A DNA stretch of 64,000 bases from Paenibacillus sp. PL91 (GCF_012935325.2 NZ_JABBYG020000014.1:107779-171778), one strand, 5' to 3'. Shown: positions 42,318-51,644, counted from the first letter of the stretch. The notes: generated by a model not told the origin, from the sequence alone. Made by a program: numbers and translations.

Positions 42318-42758
42318 TTATGCGTTTTCGTTTTTGCGTTCAGACAACACGCTAAGGAAAGCTTGCGCAAAGCGCAGCGTTTTTTGAACTTCCGGATCCT
42401 TCAGCATTTTCAACATAGCGAATAGGCCAACGGTAGAACCGGCAGCTTCTTGGGAGCGCTCGCCAGCTTCAATAGCTGCAGATGCGATACCTTTTGCTTT
42501 CTCTTGGACCGGTTTGACGAATTCACCGATACCTTGAGCGAAATCGTTGATCAAAACTTTGTCTGTAGCGATGTTTTGTGCAAAATCATAAGCTTTGGTC
42601 ATAAGCGTGACCATTTCAGCTAGTTTCGGAAGATTGTCCACGAGCACAGTCAACGACTGTTGAACCTCCGGCTTCATTAACTGATCAAGTACATCTAACG
42701 ATTGTTTTTCATCGACTAGGCTTGCTGCGATCTCTTGTCCTGCAGATGGTTGTGACAT
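42318..42758 (-). CDS. yjlC: DUF1641 protein (YjlC-like)
   Basis: The 146-residue soluble, helical protein contains LDVLDQLMKPEVQQSLTVLV and, near the end, MLKMLKDPEVQKTLRFAQAF, a repeated DPEVQ-type DUF1641 motif. Relatives precede ndh in Bacillus or accompany formate dehydrogenase genes; the role is unknown. A GGAGGA ribosome site serves the ATG. The first gene of the leftward operon, with a probable Rex operator about 90 bases upstream. Confidence 0.88.
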   Translation of the reverse strand: MSQPSAGQEIAASLVDEKQSLDVLDQLMKPEVQQSLTVLVDNLPKLAEMVTLMTKAYDFAQNIATDKVLINDFAQGIGEFVKPVQEKAKGIASAAIEAGERSQEAAGSTVGLFAMLKMLKDPEVQKTLRFAQAFLSVLSERKNENA

Positions 42759-43137
42759 AATAGAATGTCCTCCTTTACGTAAAGTTGAAAGTAAGTTTTA
42801 GTCTCAATTGTGTCAGCCGCTAAAGGTAAGGATACACCGTCGAAGATTGTTACACTTTTCACATAGTTTTTCGAAAAAATGCTTGAGTGCACGTAACAGT
42901 CTAATCCCCACTTCAAGAAGGGAGATGCAATAGCGAGTAGACGTAATCGGATTTGAACCCTTTGCTTCTATTCTACATCGTTTTCGGCAAAAGTTAAAAA
43001 GAAATTTATAACTTTTTTCAAAAAAATATTGCGTTGCGTTATCATGGACGGATAGTACTATATTTTTGTCTAATTTACGCGAATTATCCCTAATGCTTTG
43101 CGAGATTACAAATTCCATTAGAGAGTGGGTGATACAT
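42759..43137. promoter_or_regulatory. Divergent region between yjlC-ndh and the Atl gene
   Basis: This is about 380 bases with no credible gene. It contains the Rex-like site described separately. Reading frames on either strand are short and lack ribosome sites. The right part (43010-43090) is AT-rich and may hold the promoter of the alkyltransferase-like gene. Confidence 0.5.
42847..42864 (-). promoter_or_regulatory. Probable Rex operator
   Basis: On the minus strand the site reads ATGTGAAAAGTGTAACAA and matches the Rex consensus WTGTGAANNNNTTCACAW at all but two defined positions. Rex controls ndh in B. subtilis according to the NADH/NAD ratio. Confidence 0.65.
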
Positions 43138-43476
43138 ATGCAACCCTTTACTCATAGGGTTATTAACATCATTAAAGCCATCCCGGAAGGCACGGTCATG
43201 ACCTATGGACAAATTGCGGAGCAGGCGGGAAGCCGCAGAGGAGCGCGTCAGGTCGTACGGATCCTTCATTCGCTAAGCGATATTCATCAGCTTCCGTGGC
43301 ACAGGGTCGTTAATGCAAAGGGCGAAATCGCAATTCGGGATGAGGAAGCACGTGATATGCAGGTGTTCTACTTAAACCAAGAAGGTGTGGAAACAAGCGA
43401 GGATGGACATGTCGATTTGGACAAATATCGACACCGCTGCGAGGCAGGAGATGGACATTTTTACCCGTTTGAATGA
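43138..43476 (+). CDS. Alkyltransferase-like (Atl) DNA repair protein
   Basis: The 112-residue protein has the C-terminal domain of O6-alkylguanine-DNA alkyltransferase: GTVMTYGQIAEQAG, RRGARQVVRILHSL with the arginine finger and helix-turn-helix, and PWHRVVNAKGEIAI. The active-site cysteine of the PCHRV motif is tryptophan, as in Atl proteins, which bind alkylated guanine without removing the group and pass it to nucleotide excision repair. The ATG at 43138 has a GTGGGTGA ribosome-site-like stretch upstream. A longer frame from 43066 adds no conserved sequence. Confidence 0.88.
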   Translation: MQPFTHRVINIIKAIPEGTVMTYGQIAEQAGSRRGARQVVRILHSLSDIHQLPWHRVVNAKGEIAIRDEEARDMQVFYLNQEGVETSEDGHVDLDKYRHRCEAGDGHFYPFE

Positions 43477-43628
43477 GATTGCATGTTCACACAATGCACA
43501 CAACTAAGTAAATATTTTCCATGCATAAATGAAGCTTGTGCAACATTCCAAAAACCTCCTCGTCTAAAATCGAGTAGGCCATTCGATAAACGAACATGAA
43601 GCATGATTCAGAATTGGAGGAATGACAA

Positions 43629-44864
43629 ATGAACAAGATGTACAAAGTATTAGCAACAGCGTCTATTTTTGCGTTGGCAGCTATGCCACTGGCAGCAAGC
43701 GCACAGGACGTTCCGCCGCAGACGATCCATAACGGGCAAGGCAATATTCAGAATCAGCTTAAGATTGTTCCCGGGACAATGGGTCAAATTACGAATTTCG
43801 TGAACGATAAAACAGGTAAATTCATAACCGTTACTGGCCGCGCTCTTGCAGTGGGCGATCAGAGTGAAATCATTCTAGCCATTACCAAGGATACAAAGAT
43901 TGTTGACGCAAAAGGGAAAAGAGTTCCATTAAAAACGATTATTGATGAGAAAAAGATTGTTAAAGCGTTTTACGGCGGAGCGATTACAAAAAGCATTCCA
44001 GCTCAAGGAACTGCATTGACGCTTGTCGTTCAAGACCAAAACTTTACCGCAATTGACGGCACCGTATCGGAAGTGAAAGAAAACGGGATCGTCGTAAAAG
44101 GTAAAGATATTTATACTTCGATCGAGGATACTATCGTTTTGCATTTTGCCGACAAAGCTCAGCTTTTGGACCAAAATGGCAAGACGATTGAGGCTAGCGC
44201 AATCGAGCCAGGCATGAGCGTCAAAGCATTTTACGGGCCTGCCGTTACGATGAGCATTCCGCCTCAATCAACTACAAAATATGTGGTGGTGGACACTACG
44301 GCTGGCGAGAACGAGCAAGATGCAGTGGGCACGGACGGAATTATTACGAGCATTACGGATAATAAATATACGGTAATTGGCAAGCCGATGGCAAAGGGCG
44401 GAGTGAATCATGTCATTCTAACCGTGGATGAGAAGACGCAAATTGTCGGTCTTGACGGCAGCCCTTTAACGAAGGATGCATTGAAAAATGATGTTCGCGT
44501 TGAAGTGAGCTACGGTGAAGTGATGACGATGATCTACCCGGCTCAAACAAAGGCTGACAAAATTGTTGTGAAAGAAACGGAAACGAGCAAAATTGAAGGC
44601 ACCGTCGTCACTTCGGACCGTACAACGGAAGGCCAAGTATATGTCAACGTAGGCTCTGACCAATCAACAGACAATGATATCATTTTGAACATCTCCGAGG
44701 ATACAACCGTGATTCCGCTGCTTGCCGGAGAAACCGTACTTAGAGAAGGAACCAAAATTGTCGCTTATCATTCCAAAATGATGACGAAATCGCTGCCAGC
44801 CATTACAAATGCTGAAATTGTGATCGTCACTTCCGAAGATAATGCAGCAGCACCTAAGCAATAG
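43629..44864 (+). CDS. Secreted protein with four repeats of an unknown domain
   Basis: The 411-residue precursor has a signal peptide (MNKMYKVLATASIFALAAMP, cleavage near ASAQ at 24-26). Four repeats of about 85-100 residues follow. Each has a TDTKIV-like strand and ends in a related motif: FYGGAITKSIPAQ, FYGPAVTMSIPPQ, SYGEVMTMIYPAQ and YHSKMMTKSLPAI, followed by a hydrophobic strand. The repeats look like small beta-barrel modules. There is no lipobox, and no transmembrane anchor beyond the signal peptide. GGAGG precedes the ATG. I do not know the function; a cell-wall or matrix role is possible. Confidence 0.8.
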   Translation: MNKMYKVLATASIFALAAMPLAASAQDVPPQTIHNGQGNIQNQLKIVPGTMGQITNFVNDKTGKFITVTGRALAVGDQSEIILAITKDTKIVDAKGKRVPLKTIIDEKKIVKAFYGGAITKSIPAQGTALTLVVQDQNFTAIDGTVSEVKENGIVVKGKDIYTSIEDTIVLHFADKAQLLDQNGKTIEASAIEPGMSVKAFYGPAVTMSIPPQSTTKYVVVDTTAGENEQDAVGTDGIITSITDNKYTVIGKPMAKGGVNHVILTVDEKTQIVGLDGSPLTKDALKNDVRVEVSYGEVMTMIYPAQTKADKIVVKETETSKIEGTVVTSDRTTEGQVYVNVGSDQSTDNDIILNISEDTTVIPLLAGETVLREGTKIVAYHSKMMTKSLPAITNAEIVIVTSEDNAAAPKQ

Positions 44865-44876
44865 TTGTAAAAAAGG

Positions 44877-44912
44877 AATCAGCCGACCTCTTATAAGGGA
44901 TCGGCTGGTTTG
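44877..44912. terminator. Terminator-like hairpin between convergent genes
   Basis: AATCAGCCGA pairs with TCGGCTGGTT, with CTTATAAG pairing inside the loop. It follows the secreted-protein gene and faces the convergent ABC permease gene. Confidence 0.6.
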
Positions 44913-44928
44913 TTATGCATAAAGGCAA

Positions 44929-46233
44929 TTAGATATCTCTGCGAAGCGCTTGAAGGACGTCGATCTCCGTTGCGCGGCGCGCCGGCCGCATGCCGGATAG
45001 AATAGCGATGCCGACACTGATCGCTGCCGATACCCAGATCAGCGTAAAAGGGATATAGCTGAAAACGAAGTCGAATGCTTCTTCTTTGTTCTCATTTTGA
45101 TTGCTTAGGATAAGAGGGATGATTTTATTAGCGGCTAGACTCACGAGAAAGGCAACTAACGTGCCGATAAGCGTGCCGACCACGCCAATAAAGCTGCTCT
45201 CCATAAGAAAGATGCTGCGAATCGAGGAGGGAGACGCCCCAATGGCCTTCATTATGCCGATGTCCTGGGTACGCTCTGTTACCGCCATCGTCATCGTATT
45301 ATAAATGCCGATTGCCGCAATCAACACCGCTATTGCTCCTACGAATAACAGCCCAAGCTTCACGAACAAGAAGATGGCGTCCACTTTGTTCAGTTCATTG
45401 ACGACGGAATAGACATTGTAGCCGGCATTTCTAATTTTGTCTGCAATTCCGCTCACATTTTGCATATCATCGGCGTACACCAAAACGTTCTGGTAGCGGT
45501 CGATTAGTAGCTGATCCTCCTCGGATAAGATGGAGGCTGCCCATTTGAGCGCTTGCTCATCCATGACGACGGTGCTGTCCTTCAGCCATTCTTTGGGCGG
45601 CTGCTTTAGTACGCCTACAATGGTTGCTTGGATCTCGACCGATTGCTGCTTTGTCTTTCGCTGCGGATCGCTAGGCTGAAGCAGTGTGATGTTAATCTTT
45701 TCATTCAGTAAGCTCCCTTTATAGGCTTGCTCAGGCTTTGAAGGCAGATGGAGGGTTTCTGCAAAGTTGTAGCCGACAATGATCTCATTCGCTTTTTCCG
45801 GGAATCGGCCTTCAGCCAGCTCAAGCTTTCCATTTTTTTCTGTCTCCATGAAAGTAAAAACAGGCGAGCGATCGGTTTCGGCAACATAATCTCCTATAGC
45901 GTACTTAGACGCGAGATTGACCGCGTTTTGCCGGACTACCGCTTTCACATGAGGAAGGCCCTCAAAAAAATGGATCTGATCCATCGAATAGAGCGAAGAC
46001 GTGTAATCGGTTGTCGCTTCTGTCTGATTTTTTTTACCATAAATCGATATTTCAGTAATTTTGCCAAAGGACGTAATTTGCTCAGTCAAGCTCTTCTGAA
46101 AGCCGAAACCGATTGAAGCAAGCACGACGAGGAAGCAGCAGCCCATAGCCGTAGCTAAAATCGTCATGAACAGCCGCGATTTATTTTTTTTCATATTTTG
46201 CTTCACAAAACGATACTTATCATTCCACTTCAC
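44929..46233 (-). CDS. ABC transporter permease, MacB/FtsX type
   Basis: The 434-residue protein has an N-terminal helix (FMTILATAMGCCFLVVLASIG), an extracellular domain of about 240 residues, and three C-terminal helices (about 285-430) with the FtsX motif TQDIGIMKAIGASPSSIRSIFL. The end, GMRPARRATEIDVLQALR, is typical of MacB-type permeases. These mechanotransmitters act on peptides, lipoproteins or antimicrobials at the membrane without classic substrate passage. It lies 15 bases after its ATPase gene. Confidence 0.92.
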   Translation of the reverse strand: MKWNDKYRFVKQNMKKNKSRLFMTILATAMGCCFLVVLASIGFGFQKSLTEQITSFGKITEISIYGKKNQTEATTDYTSSLYSMDQIHFFEGLPHVKAVVRQNAVNLASKYAIGDYVAETDRSPVFTFMETEKNGKLELAEGRFPEKANEIIVGYNFAETLHLPSKPEQAYKGSLLNEKINITLLQPSDPQRKTKQQSVEIQATIVGVLKQPPKEWLKDSTVVMDEQALKWAASILSEEDQLLIDRYQNVLVYADDMQNVSGIADKIRNAGYNVYSVVNELNKVDAIFLFVKLGLLFVGAIAVLIAAIGIYNTMTMAVTERTQDIGIMKAIGASPSSIRSIFLMESSFIGVVGTLIGTLVAFLVSLAANKIIPLILSNQNENKEEAFDFVFSYIPFTLIWVSAAISVGIAILSGMRPARRATEIDVLQALRRDI

Positions 46234-46248
46234 GCGTATCCCTCGCTC

Positions 46249-46926
46249 CTATATAACCAATTGTCCGTTATGAATGGTCACCGACCGATGTGCGATCGAA
46301 GCCACCTCGGCGTCATGCGTAATCATCAGAAATGTTGTGCCCCACTGCTGATTTAATTGCCGGATAAAGGCCAGCACCGTCTGCTCCGTCTCGCTGTCGA
46401 GGCTTCCTGTAGGCTCATCTGCGAGAATGATGGACGGCCGGAGCACCATTGCCCGGGCAATACCTATCCGCTGCTGCTGGCCGCCGGACAGCTCGCTTGG
46501 ATAATATTGCTCATATTCACTCATGCCGACGAGCTCCATCGTTTCCTTCACCAGCTTTCCGCGCTCCTTCTCATCGATCCCCTTGAGAGTAAGCGGAAGC
46601 TCGATGTTCTGGAATGCGGTCATGCCTGGCATCAGCTGAAAGCTTTGAAAAATAAAGCCCATATGGGCTAAACGGAATTTTGCCCATTGCGCCTCTGAAT
46701 AAGCGGTAACATTGGTTCCGTTGATGCTAATGCTGCCGCTAGTCGGCTTTATATAGCCAGCTGCAAGATTAAGCAGCGTTGATTTGCCTGAGCCGCTTCG
46801 GCCTAGAACGGACACGATCTCCCCTTTGGCAACCTCGAGATTGACATGGCTTAAAACGGGAACGATCCTTTCGGTGCCTGACTTTCCGATATGGAACTGA
46901 TGGGATAAGTTTTGAATGGTTATCAA
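46249..46926 (-). CDS. ABC transporter ATP-binding protein, MacB/LolD type
   Basis: The 225-residue ATPase has Walker A GRSGSGKST, the Q loop in FIFQSFQLMPGM, the signature LSGGQQQRIGIARAM, and Walker B IILADEPTGSLD. It powers the MacB-type permease encoded next. The start is probably TTG at 46926, about ten bases after AAAGGA; an ATG at 46959 would add eleven residues upstream of the usual domain start. The source of the transported or released molecule is unknown. Confidence 0.92.
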   Translation of the reverse strand: MITIQNLSHQFHIGKSGTERIVPVLSHVNLEVAKGEIVSVLGRSGSGKSTLLNLAAGYIKPTSGSISINGTNVTAYSEAQWAKFRLAHMGFIFQSFQLMPGMTAFQNIELPLTLKGIDEKERGKLVKETMELVGMSEYEQYYPSELSGGQQQRIGIARAMVLRPSIILADEPTGSLDSETEQTVLAFIRQLNQQWGTTFLMITHDAEVASIAHRSVTIHNGQLVI

Positions 46927-47063
46927 TCGAGCAACATCCTTTCTAGTCTTGTAGAGCATGCGCGCAGCAGCTACTTACAAGGAAGACGGATGTAAAAGGG
47001 AAAATGTGGCGAATGGGTGGAATTGGATTTTGAGGAAATTAACTTTTTTTAATAAAGCCTTAT

Positions 47064-47092
47064 TTGAAACCCCGTATCCGAACCTTTATTAT
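47064..47092 (+). promoter_or_regulatory. Sigma-A type promoter
   Basis: TTGAAA (47064-47069), 17-bp spacer, TATTAT (47087-47092), 32 bases before the start codon of the winged-helix gene. Confidence 0.6.
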
Positions 47093-47124
47093 GGTATAGA
47101 CCAATTGGAAGGGAGAGCATCATC

Positions 47125-47583
47125 ATGACAACAGAACTTTCACCAAGCAATGTACGCAATTTTACCGTTTCCACTGAAATTTTTTATAATCAGAGCTTGG
47201 ACATCTATTCGCAAATGATTTATATCGTGCTTAGCTCAAGCACCGCGGATTCAGCATCACTCACCATAGATGAGGTTGCCAAGAAAGGCCGCATGACAAC
47301 GAAATATGCCATTAAAGCAATGCAAGCCTTAGTTGATGAGCAGCTAATCCCACATAAATTGTTCCGCAAAATGATCGGTGAGTTCCAGGATGATCGTCTG
47401 TCATGGGCAGCGAAAGGGCTGTTAACCTATTGCAAGGAGCATAAGGATATCAGTCTGTCCGAGCTTCTGGCGCTCTCTGACCAATCCGGCGAAGACGAGC
47501 AAAGCATTCGGAAGGCATTGATGGAGCTGGAGCGAAACGGTTATCTAGAGGATTTTCCCGAGCTCAGCAAGTTGGCAAATTAA
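47125..47583 (+). CDS. Protein with two winged-helix-like segments
   Basis: The 152-residue protein starts with a segment (FTVSTEIFYNQSLDIYSQMIY) like the N-terminus of RepA/DnaD-type helix-turn-helix proteins. A first winged helix follows (about 45-75; LTIDEVAKKGRMTTKYAIKAMQAL is close to an HTH). The second is about 93-145 (LSWAAKGLLTYCKEHKDISL, DEQSIRKALMELERNGYL). Such proteins bind DNA as phage or plasmid replication initiators or as regulators. No replication gene lies nearby, so the target is unknown. It is a single-gene unit with its own promoter and terminator. Confidence 0.75.
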   Translation: MTTELSPSNVRNFTVSTEIFYNQSLDIYSQMIYIVLSSSTADSASLTIDEVAKKGRMTTKYAIKAMQALVDEQLIPHKLFRKMIGEFQDDRLSWAAKGLLTYCKEHKDISLSELLALSDQSGEDEQSIRKALMELERNGYLEDFPELSKLAN

Positions 47584-47587
47584 TCAA

Positions 47588-47648
47588 AATAGCAGGATGT
47601 ATGCAGCTTGGTTAGCGGCATTCATCCTGCTATTTTTTGTTATCAAGA
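47588..47648 (+). terminator. Rho-independent terminator
   Basis: AATAGCAGGATG and CATCCTGCTATT form a 12-bp stem with a long loop, followed by TTTT. It also lies just past the end of the convergent membrane-protein gene. Confidence 0.75.
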
Positions 47649-47657
47649 GGCTTACGG

Positions 47658-49901
47658 TTACTCCTTGCTTAATCGCTCCAGTATCGCATCGCCGCTCTTG
47701 CCTACCTTTACGTAAGCAAAGCGAGCATTTTGCTCGGTTTCGGTGCCGGTTCCCTCGGGAACAAAATACGTTTCAATACCGTAATTAATGGTTTGCCAGC
47801 CGCTCGAAGTGCCATTGATGACGATCTCCTTGTCCGCAAGCGCTTCTCCGCTCGTATAGAGTCGATCAAATACGTAAACCCCGCTATCACCTGGACGAAG
47901 CACGACCTTGATCCGGCTGAGGCTTCGGCGCGATTCGATTTCTTTAGCGACATTAACCGGAGGGGTTGAAATGCTGTAGCCCAGCCTTACGTAATCCCCC
48001 TGCAGGATGGACCTCGGATCAATCGGCTCGATCGCCAGCTTAATCGAGGTGCCATTCGAGAGCAACGCCTCGCTAGTAGCTGCATGATAGCCCACATAAC
48101 CCAGCTGCAGCACTATGACAATGCCAATCAGAATGGGGCTTTTGCGCAGCAATCGGCTGTACGCATCGGTCTCTTCAGGGACAGCAGCCCTTGTACGGTA
48201 GGCAAAAACATAGGTGACCGCAATCGCGATTAGTCCAAGCAGAGCAAGCGTGATCGACTTATGCAGCAGCGTCCAGAACAAGTCGTAATATTTGAAAGCG
48301 AGAAATACGAACCAGAAGACTAAGCTCACAGCAGCCTCGAGCACGCGGTTGCTTCGGACATACACGAAGGCTAACGCTGTCACGACAATGAAGTTCGCGA
48401 TATTGAACAGCTCGTATGAATAAGGGAAAATATCTTCCATAAACGTAAGCCAGAACAGAAGCAGCAGCGTAAAGAACAGTCCGCATTCTCTTATATTTTG
48501 CCTTAGCGCGCCTTCCCTAATCAGAAGGTGGCTAGCGTAGATGACCGCATTCAGGCTCGCCATGATGAACACGATGAAGGAAGCGGCTTGATAAGCCGAC
48601 TCGAACAGCTGGAACAGAAGAATGGCGATATTGATATTGATCAATGAATAGATGAAGAAATGCTGTGCGCGTCCTTGCAGGCTGAACCAGCCGGCAATCG
48701 TCACGGCCAAGAAAAGCAAGGTTAGGCCCGCTAAATCGATCCAAGCGATAGCAATCATTCCCGCAGCGTATCCGATTGTAAGCACCGTATAGCGAACGAC
48801 GGCATTTAGGCGGCGCAGCAATAGAACGGGAATAATGAACGCGAAGGCGATAATAAGCAGCACGTTCTCTGGCGGCACCGAATCGGATGCCATAAAGACT
48901 AAGCCGATTAAAGAAATGCTGCCGATTAATACGCCAATTATCGTGACGATGGTGGAAACAATTTTGCCAACGAGTGCGCTTTTATGCTCTTCTGCTTCCT
49001 TGCCGGCTTCTTGCTCCTCGGTTTTTGCAGCATGCGTGCCCAGCTTGTTCAAGTAACGGAAGAAAAAGACGTTTCCTGTAAGCAATAACGTAACAAAGAC
49101 CAGTCCAAAAACAAAAAATGTAGTGGACGCATGCTCCGACATCAGCTCCAAAAACTTGAATACGGCGAAAGCGGATGCGGCAAGCGCATTAAGCGTCAGC
49201 ATGATTTTGTTTAGATGAATGCGGGTAAAATAGTAGAATCCAAGCGCAATGGCAGCTACGCAGGCGATATTCATCCATGGCCCATATAGCTCATACAGGG
49301 TGGAGTTCGACAAGACGAGCAAGGCGATATGGAACACAATAAAGCTAGCGTACTTCAGCGGGGCCGATAGGATCAGCTTAGCTTCAACGAGCACGAACAG
49401 GAGGAGATTGATTAGGGCAAAAAAGCAGCCGATCATCAGCATCTCCCTGTCAGTATGAACGACATGCAGGGAGGTTGGGAAAAAATATTGCCACAAGGTG
49501 AGATGAACCAATGCGTACGCGAGCAAGTAGAACGGATTGAAGCGGGTTATAAAAGCAAGCAGCAGTGCCGGTATCGACCAAACGAGAAAAAGCTCGTAAT
49601 TGTCGGCATGCGAATTATAGATTTGATTTAATAGCGCCACGGCAGCGCCGAACGAAATGCAGCCACCCACTAGAAAGATAGCGGACAGAAAGGAGTGATG
49701 GCCGAGCATGATTTTCATTTTGGAAAAAATGAAGCTTACGCCGTAGAACAGCACCATAATGCCTGCAGAGGCAAGTATTTTATCGGCGCGGCCAAGTCCG
49801 CCCCAGTTGGCAGCGAAGAAGTAGATGATGGCAGCAAGCAGCAGGGACACGCCCATTAGAAAGCCGACACGCGTAACGTTTAACCGAAGCATAGCACTCA
49901 C
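47658..49901 (-). CDS. Large membrane protein with DUF2157-like and GDYXXLXY domains
   Basis: The 747-residue protein has about 18 hydrophobic helices. The N-terminal part (LLLAAIIYFFAANWGGLGRA) resembles DUF2157, the middle resembles DUF4401-like proteins, and the C-terminal 150 residues form a soluble domain with LQGDYVRLGYSI, the GDYXXLXY family motif. These domains are often encoded as separate adjacent genes; here they are fused. The function is unknown. The start is unclear: GTG at 49901 is close to AAAGG, and ATG at 49892 is somewhat far from it. Confidence 0.8.
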   Translation of the reverse strand: MSAMLRLNVTRVGFLMGVSLLLAAIIYFFAANWGGLGRADKILASAGIMVLFYGVSFIFSKMKIMLGHHSFLSAIFLVGGCISFGAAVALLNQIYNSHADNYELFLVWSIPALLLAFITRFNPFYLLAYALVHLTLWQYFFPTSLHVVHTDREMLMIGCFFALINLLLFVLVEAKLILSAPLKYASFIVFHIALLVLSNSTLYELYGPWMNIACVAAIALGFYYFTRIHLNKIMLTLNALAASAFAVFKFLELMSEHASTTFFVFGLVFVTLLLTGNVFFFRYLNKLGTHAAKTEEQEAGKEAEEHKSALVGKIVSTIVTIIGVLIGSISLIGLVFMASDSVPPENVLLIIAFAFIIPVLLLRRLNAVVRYTVLTIGYAAGMIAIAWIDLAGLTLLFLAVTIAGWFSLQGRAQHFFIYSLININIAILLFQLFESAYQAASFIVFIMASLNAVIYASHLLIREGALRQNIRECGLFFTLLLLFWLTFMEDIFPYSYELFNIANFIVVTALAFVYVRSNRVLEAAVSLVFWFVFLAFKYYDLFWTLLHKSITLALLGLIAIAVTYVFAYRTRAAVPEETDAYSRLLRKSPILIGIVIVLQLGYVGYHAATSEALLSNGTSIKLAIEPIDPRSILQGDYVRLGYSISTPPVNVAKEIESRRSLSRIKVVLRPGDSGVYVFDRLYTSGEALADKEIVINGTSSGWQTINYGIETYFVPEGTGTETEQNARFAYVKVGKSGDAILERLSKE

Positions 49902-50156
49902 ATGCCTTTCATGTTGGTATGTCTGTATTATAATGACCTATTCTATTGCCCACTAGTACTCACTTTTTGTAGTACCGTTTGTTATCTCTTGTACCCCAAA
50001 TTCCACTTTGTTAAGCGGATATAAAATAATCGCCGTTTCATCGTTTAACCATGTGCGGAAGCGAAATAATAAGGTTTATAGATCAAAAGGCAAGGTAGTG
50101 TGCTATTCTTAAGAGTACGAATAAATGAACGATAAAAACGCAAATGAGGTCTATAG

Positions 50157-51605
50157 ATGAGTGAAACAACATTTTCGGATTATGCCTTAAGCAATGAAAT
50201 CGTACGGGCACTTGAAAGCCTAGCCTACGAAACGCCAACCGAGGTACAGCGAGAGGTGATCCCCGTGGCGCTTGAGCAGAAGGATCTTGTCGTTAAATCG
50301 CAAACCGGCAGCGGCAAGACTGCGGCTTACGGCATTCCGCTGTGCGAGCTGGTTGATTGGAATGAAAATAAGCCGCAGGTGCTCGTGCTCACGCCAACAA
50401 GGGAGCTTGCCCTGCAAGTGAATGAGGACATCACGAACATTGGCCGTTTCAAGCGGATCAAATCAATGGCCGTCTATGGAAAGGCGCCGTTTCATATCCA
50501 GAAGGCAGAGCTGAAGCAAAGAACGCATATGGTCGTAGGGACGCCGGGACGGGTGCATGACCATATTGAGCGGGGAACGCTTGCTTTGGAGCGCATCAAA
50601 TATTTGGTGATCGATGAAGCTGATGAAATGCTGAACATGGGCTTTATCGAGCAAGTGCAGGCGATTATTCAGCAGCTTCCGACGGACAGGGTGACGATGC
50701 TGTTTTCCGCTACGTTCCCGGAGGACGTGGCTAAGCTGTCGCGGAAATATATGAATGAGCCGGTTCATGTGGAGATCAAGGCTGCAGGATTAACGACGGC
50801 AACGATTGAGCATTCGGTTATCGAAGTGAAGGAAGCGGACAAATTCGCTTTGCTTCAGGATGTTATGATTGTCGAAAATCCCGATAGCTGCATTATTTTT
50901 TGCAAAACACAGGAAAATGTCGATCAGGTGTTCCGCCAAATGGCTGAGCAGGAATATCCATGCGACCGCATTCACGGCGGGATGGAGCAGGACGAGCGCT
51001 TTGAAGTGATGAATGCGTTCCGCAGAGGGCAGTTCCGCTACTTAGTAGCGACGGACGTTGCAGCCAGAGGCATCGATATTACGAATATTACACATGTCAT
51101 CAACTTCGATATTCCGCTCGAGAAGGAAAGCTATGTCCATCGTACGGGCAGAACTGGACGAGCAGGCAAGACGGGCAAAGCGATCACCTTCGTAGCGCCA
51201 AAGGACAGCAGACGGCTTGCTGAAATCGAGAGCTATATCGGATTCGCTATTCAGAAATCGAAGGCTCCATCGGAAGAGGCGGTTGACGCGCGCAGGGAAC
51301 AATTTGAGCAAAAGATCAATGTTGGTCCCGTTCTCAAAAAAGACAAGCGGGAGCAGCTGAATAAGCAGATCATGAAGCTTAATTTCAACGGCGGCAAGAA
51401 GAAGAAGCTTAGAGCCGTCGACTTTGTCGGTACGATCGCGAAGATCGAAGGCGTGTCCGCTGATGATATCGGCATCATTACGATACTCGATAATGTCACG
51501 GATGTAGAGATCTTGAACGGCAAAGGGTCGCTTGTGCTTGAAGTGATGAAGAATACGACCGTTAAGGGCAAGCAGCTGAAGGTTCGCAGAGGGAACAAGG
51601 CTTAA
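50157..51605 (+). CDS. dbpA: DEAD-box RNA helicase DbpA (YxiN)
   Basis: The 482-residue helicase has the Q motif (PTEVQREVIP), Walker A SQTGSGKT, PTRELALQV, GTPGRVHDH, DEADEML, FSATFPED, and in lobe two ATDVAARGIDI and HRTGRTGRAG. The C-terminal 75 residues (LRAVDFVGTIAKIEGVSADD, KNTTVKGKQLKVRRG) form the RNA-binding domain that directs DbpA/YxiN to hairpin 92 of 23S rRNA. It helps large ribosomal subunit assembly. No clear ribosome site precedes the ATG at 50157, but the conserved N-terminus starts there. Confidence 0.95.
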   Translation: MSETTFSDYALSNEIVRALESLAYETPTEVQREVIPVALEQKDLVVKSQTGSGKTAAYGIPLCELVDWNENKPQVLVLTPTRELALQVNEDITNIGRFKRIKSMAVYGKAPFHIQKAELKQRTHMVVGTPGRVHDHIERGTLALERIKYLVIDEADEMLNMGFIEQVQAIIQQLPTDRVTMLFSATFPEDVAKLSRKYMNEPVHVEIKAAGLTTATIEHSVIEVKEADKFALLQDVMIVENPDSCIIFCKTQENVDQVFRQMAEQEYPCDRIHGGMEQDERFEVMNAFRRGQFRYLVATDVAARGIDITNITHVINFDIPLEKESYVHRTGRTGRAGKTGKAITFVAPKDSRRLAEIESYIGFAIQKSKAPSEEAVDARREQFEQKINVGPVLKKDKREQLNKQIMKLNFNGGKKKKLRAVDFVGTIAKIEGVSADDIGIITILDNVTDVEILNGKGSLVLEVMKNTTVKGKQLKVRRGNKA

Positions 51606-51644
51606 AGCAGAAGCAAGCTCGTGCAAAAAAGTGAGGGAAGCATT

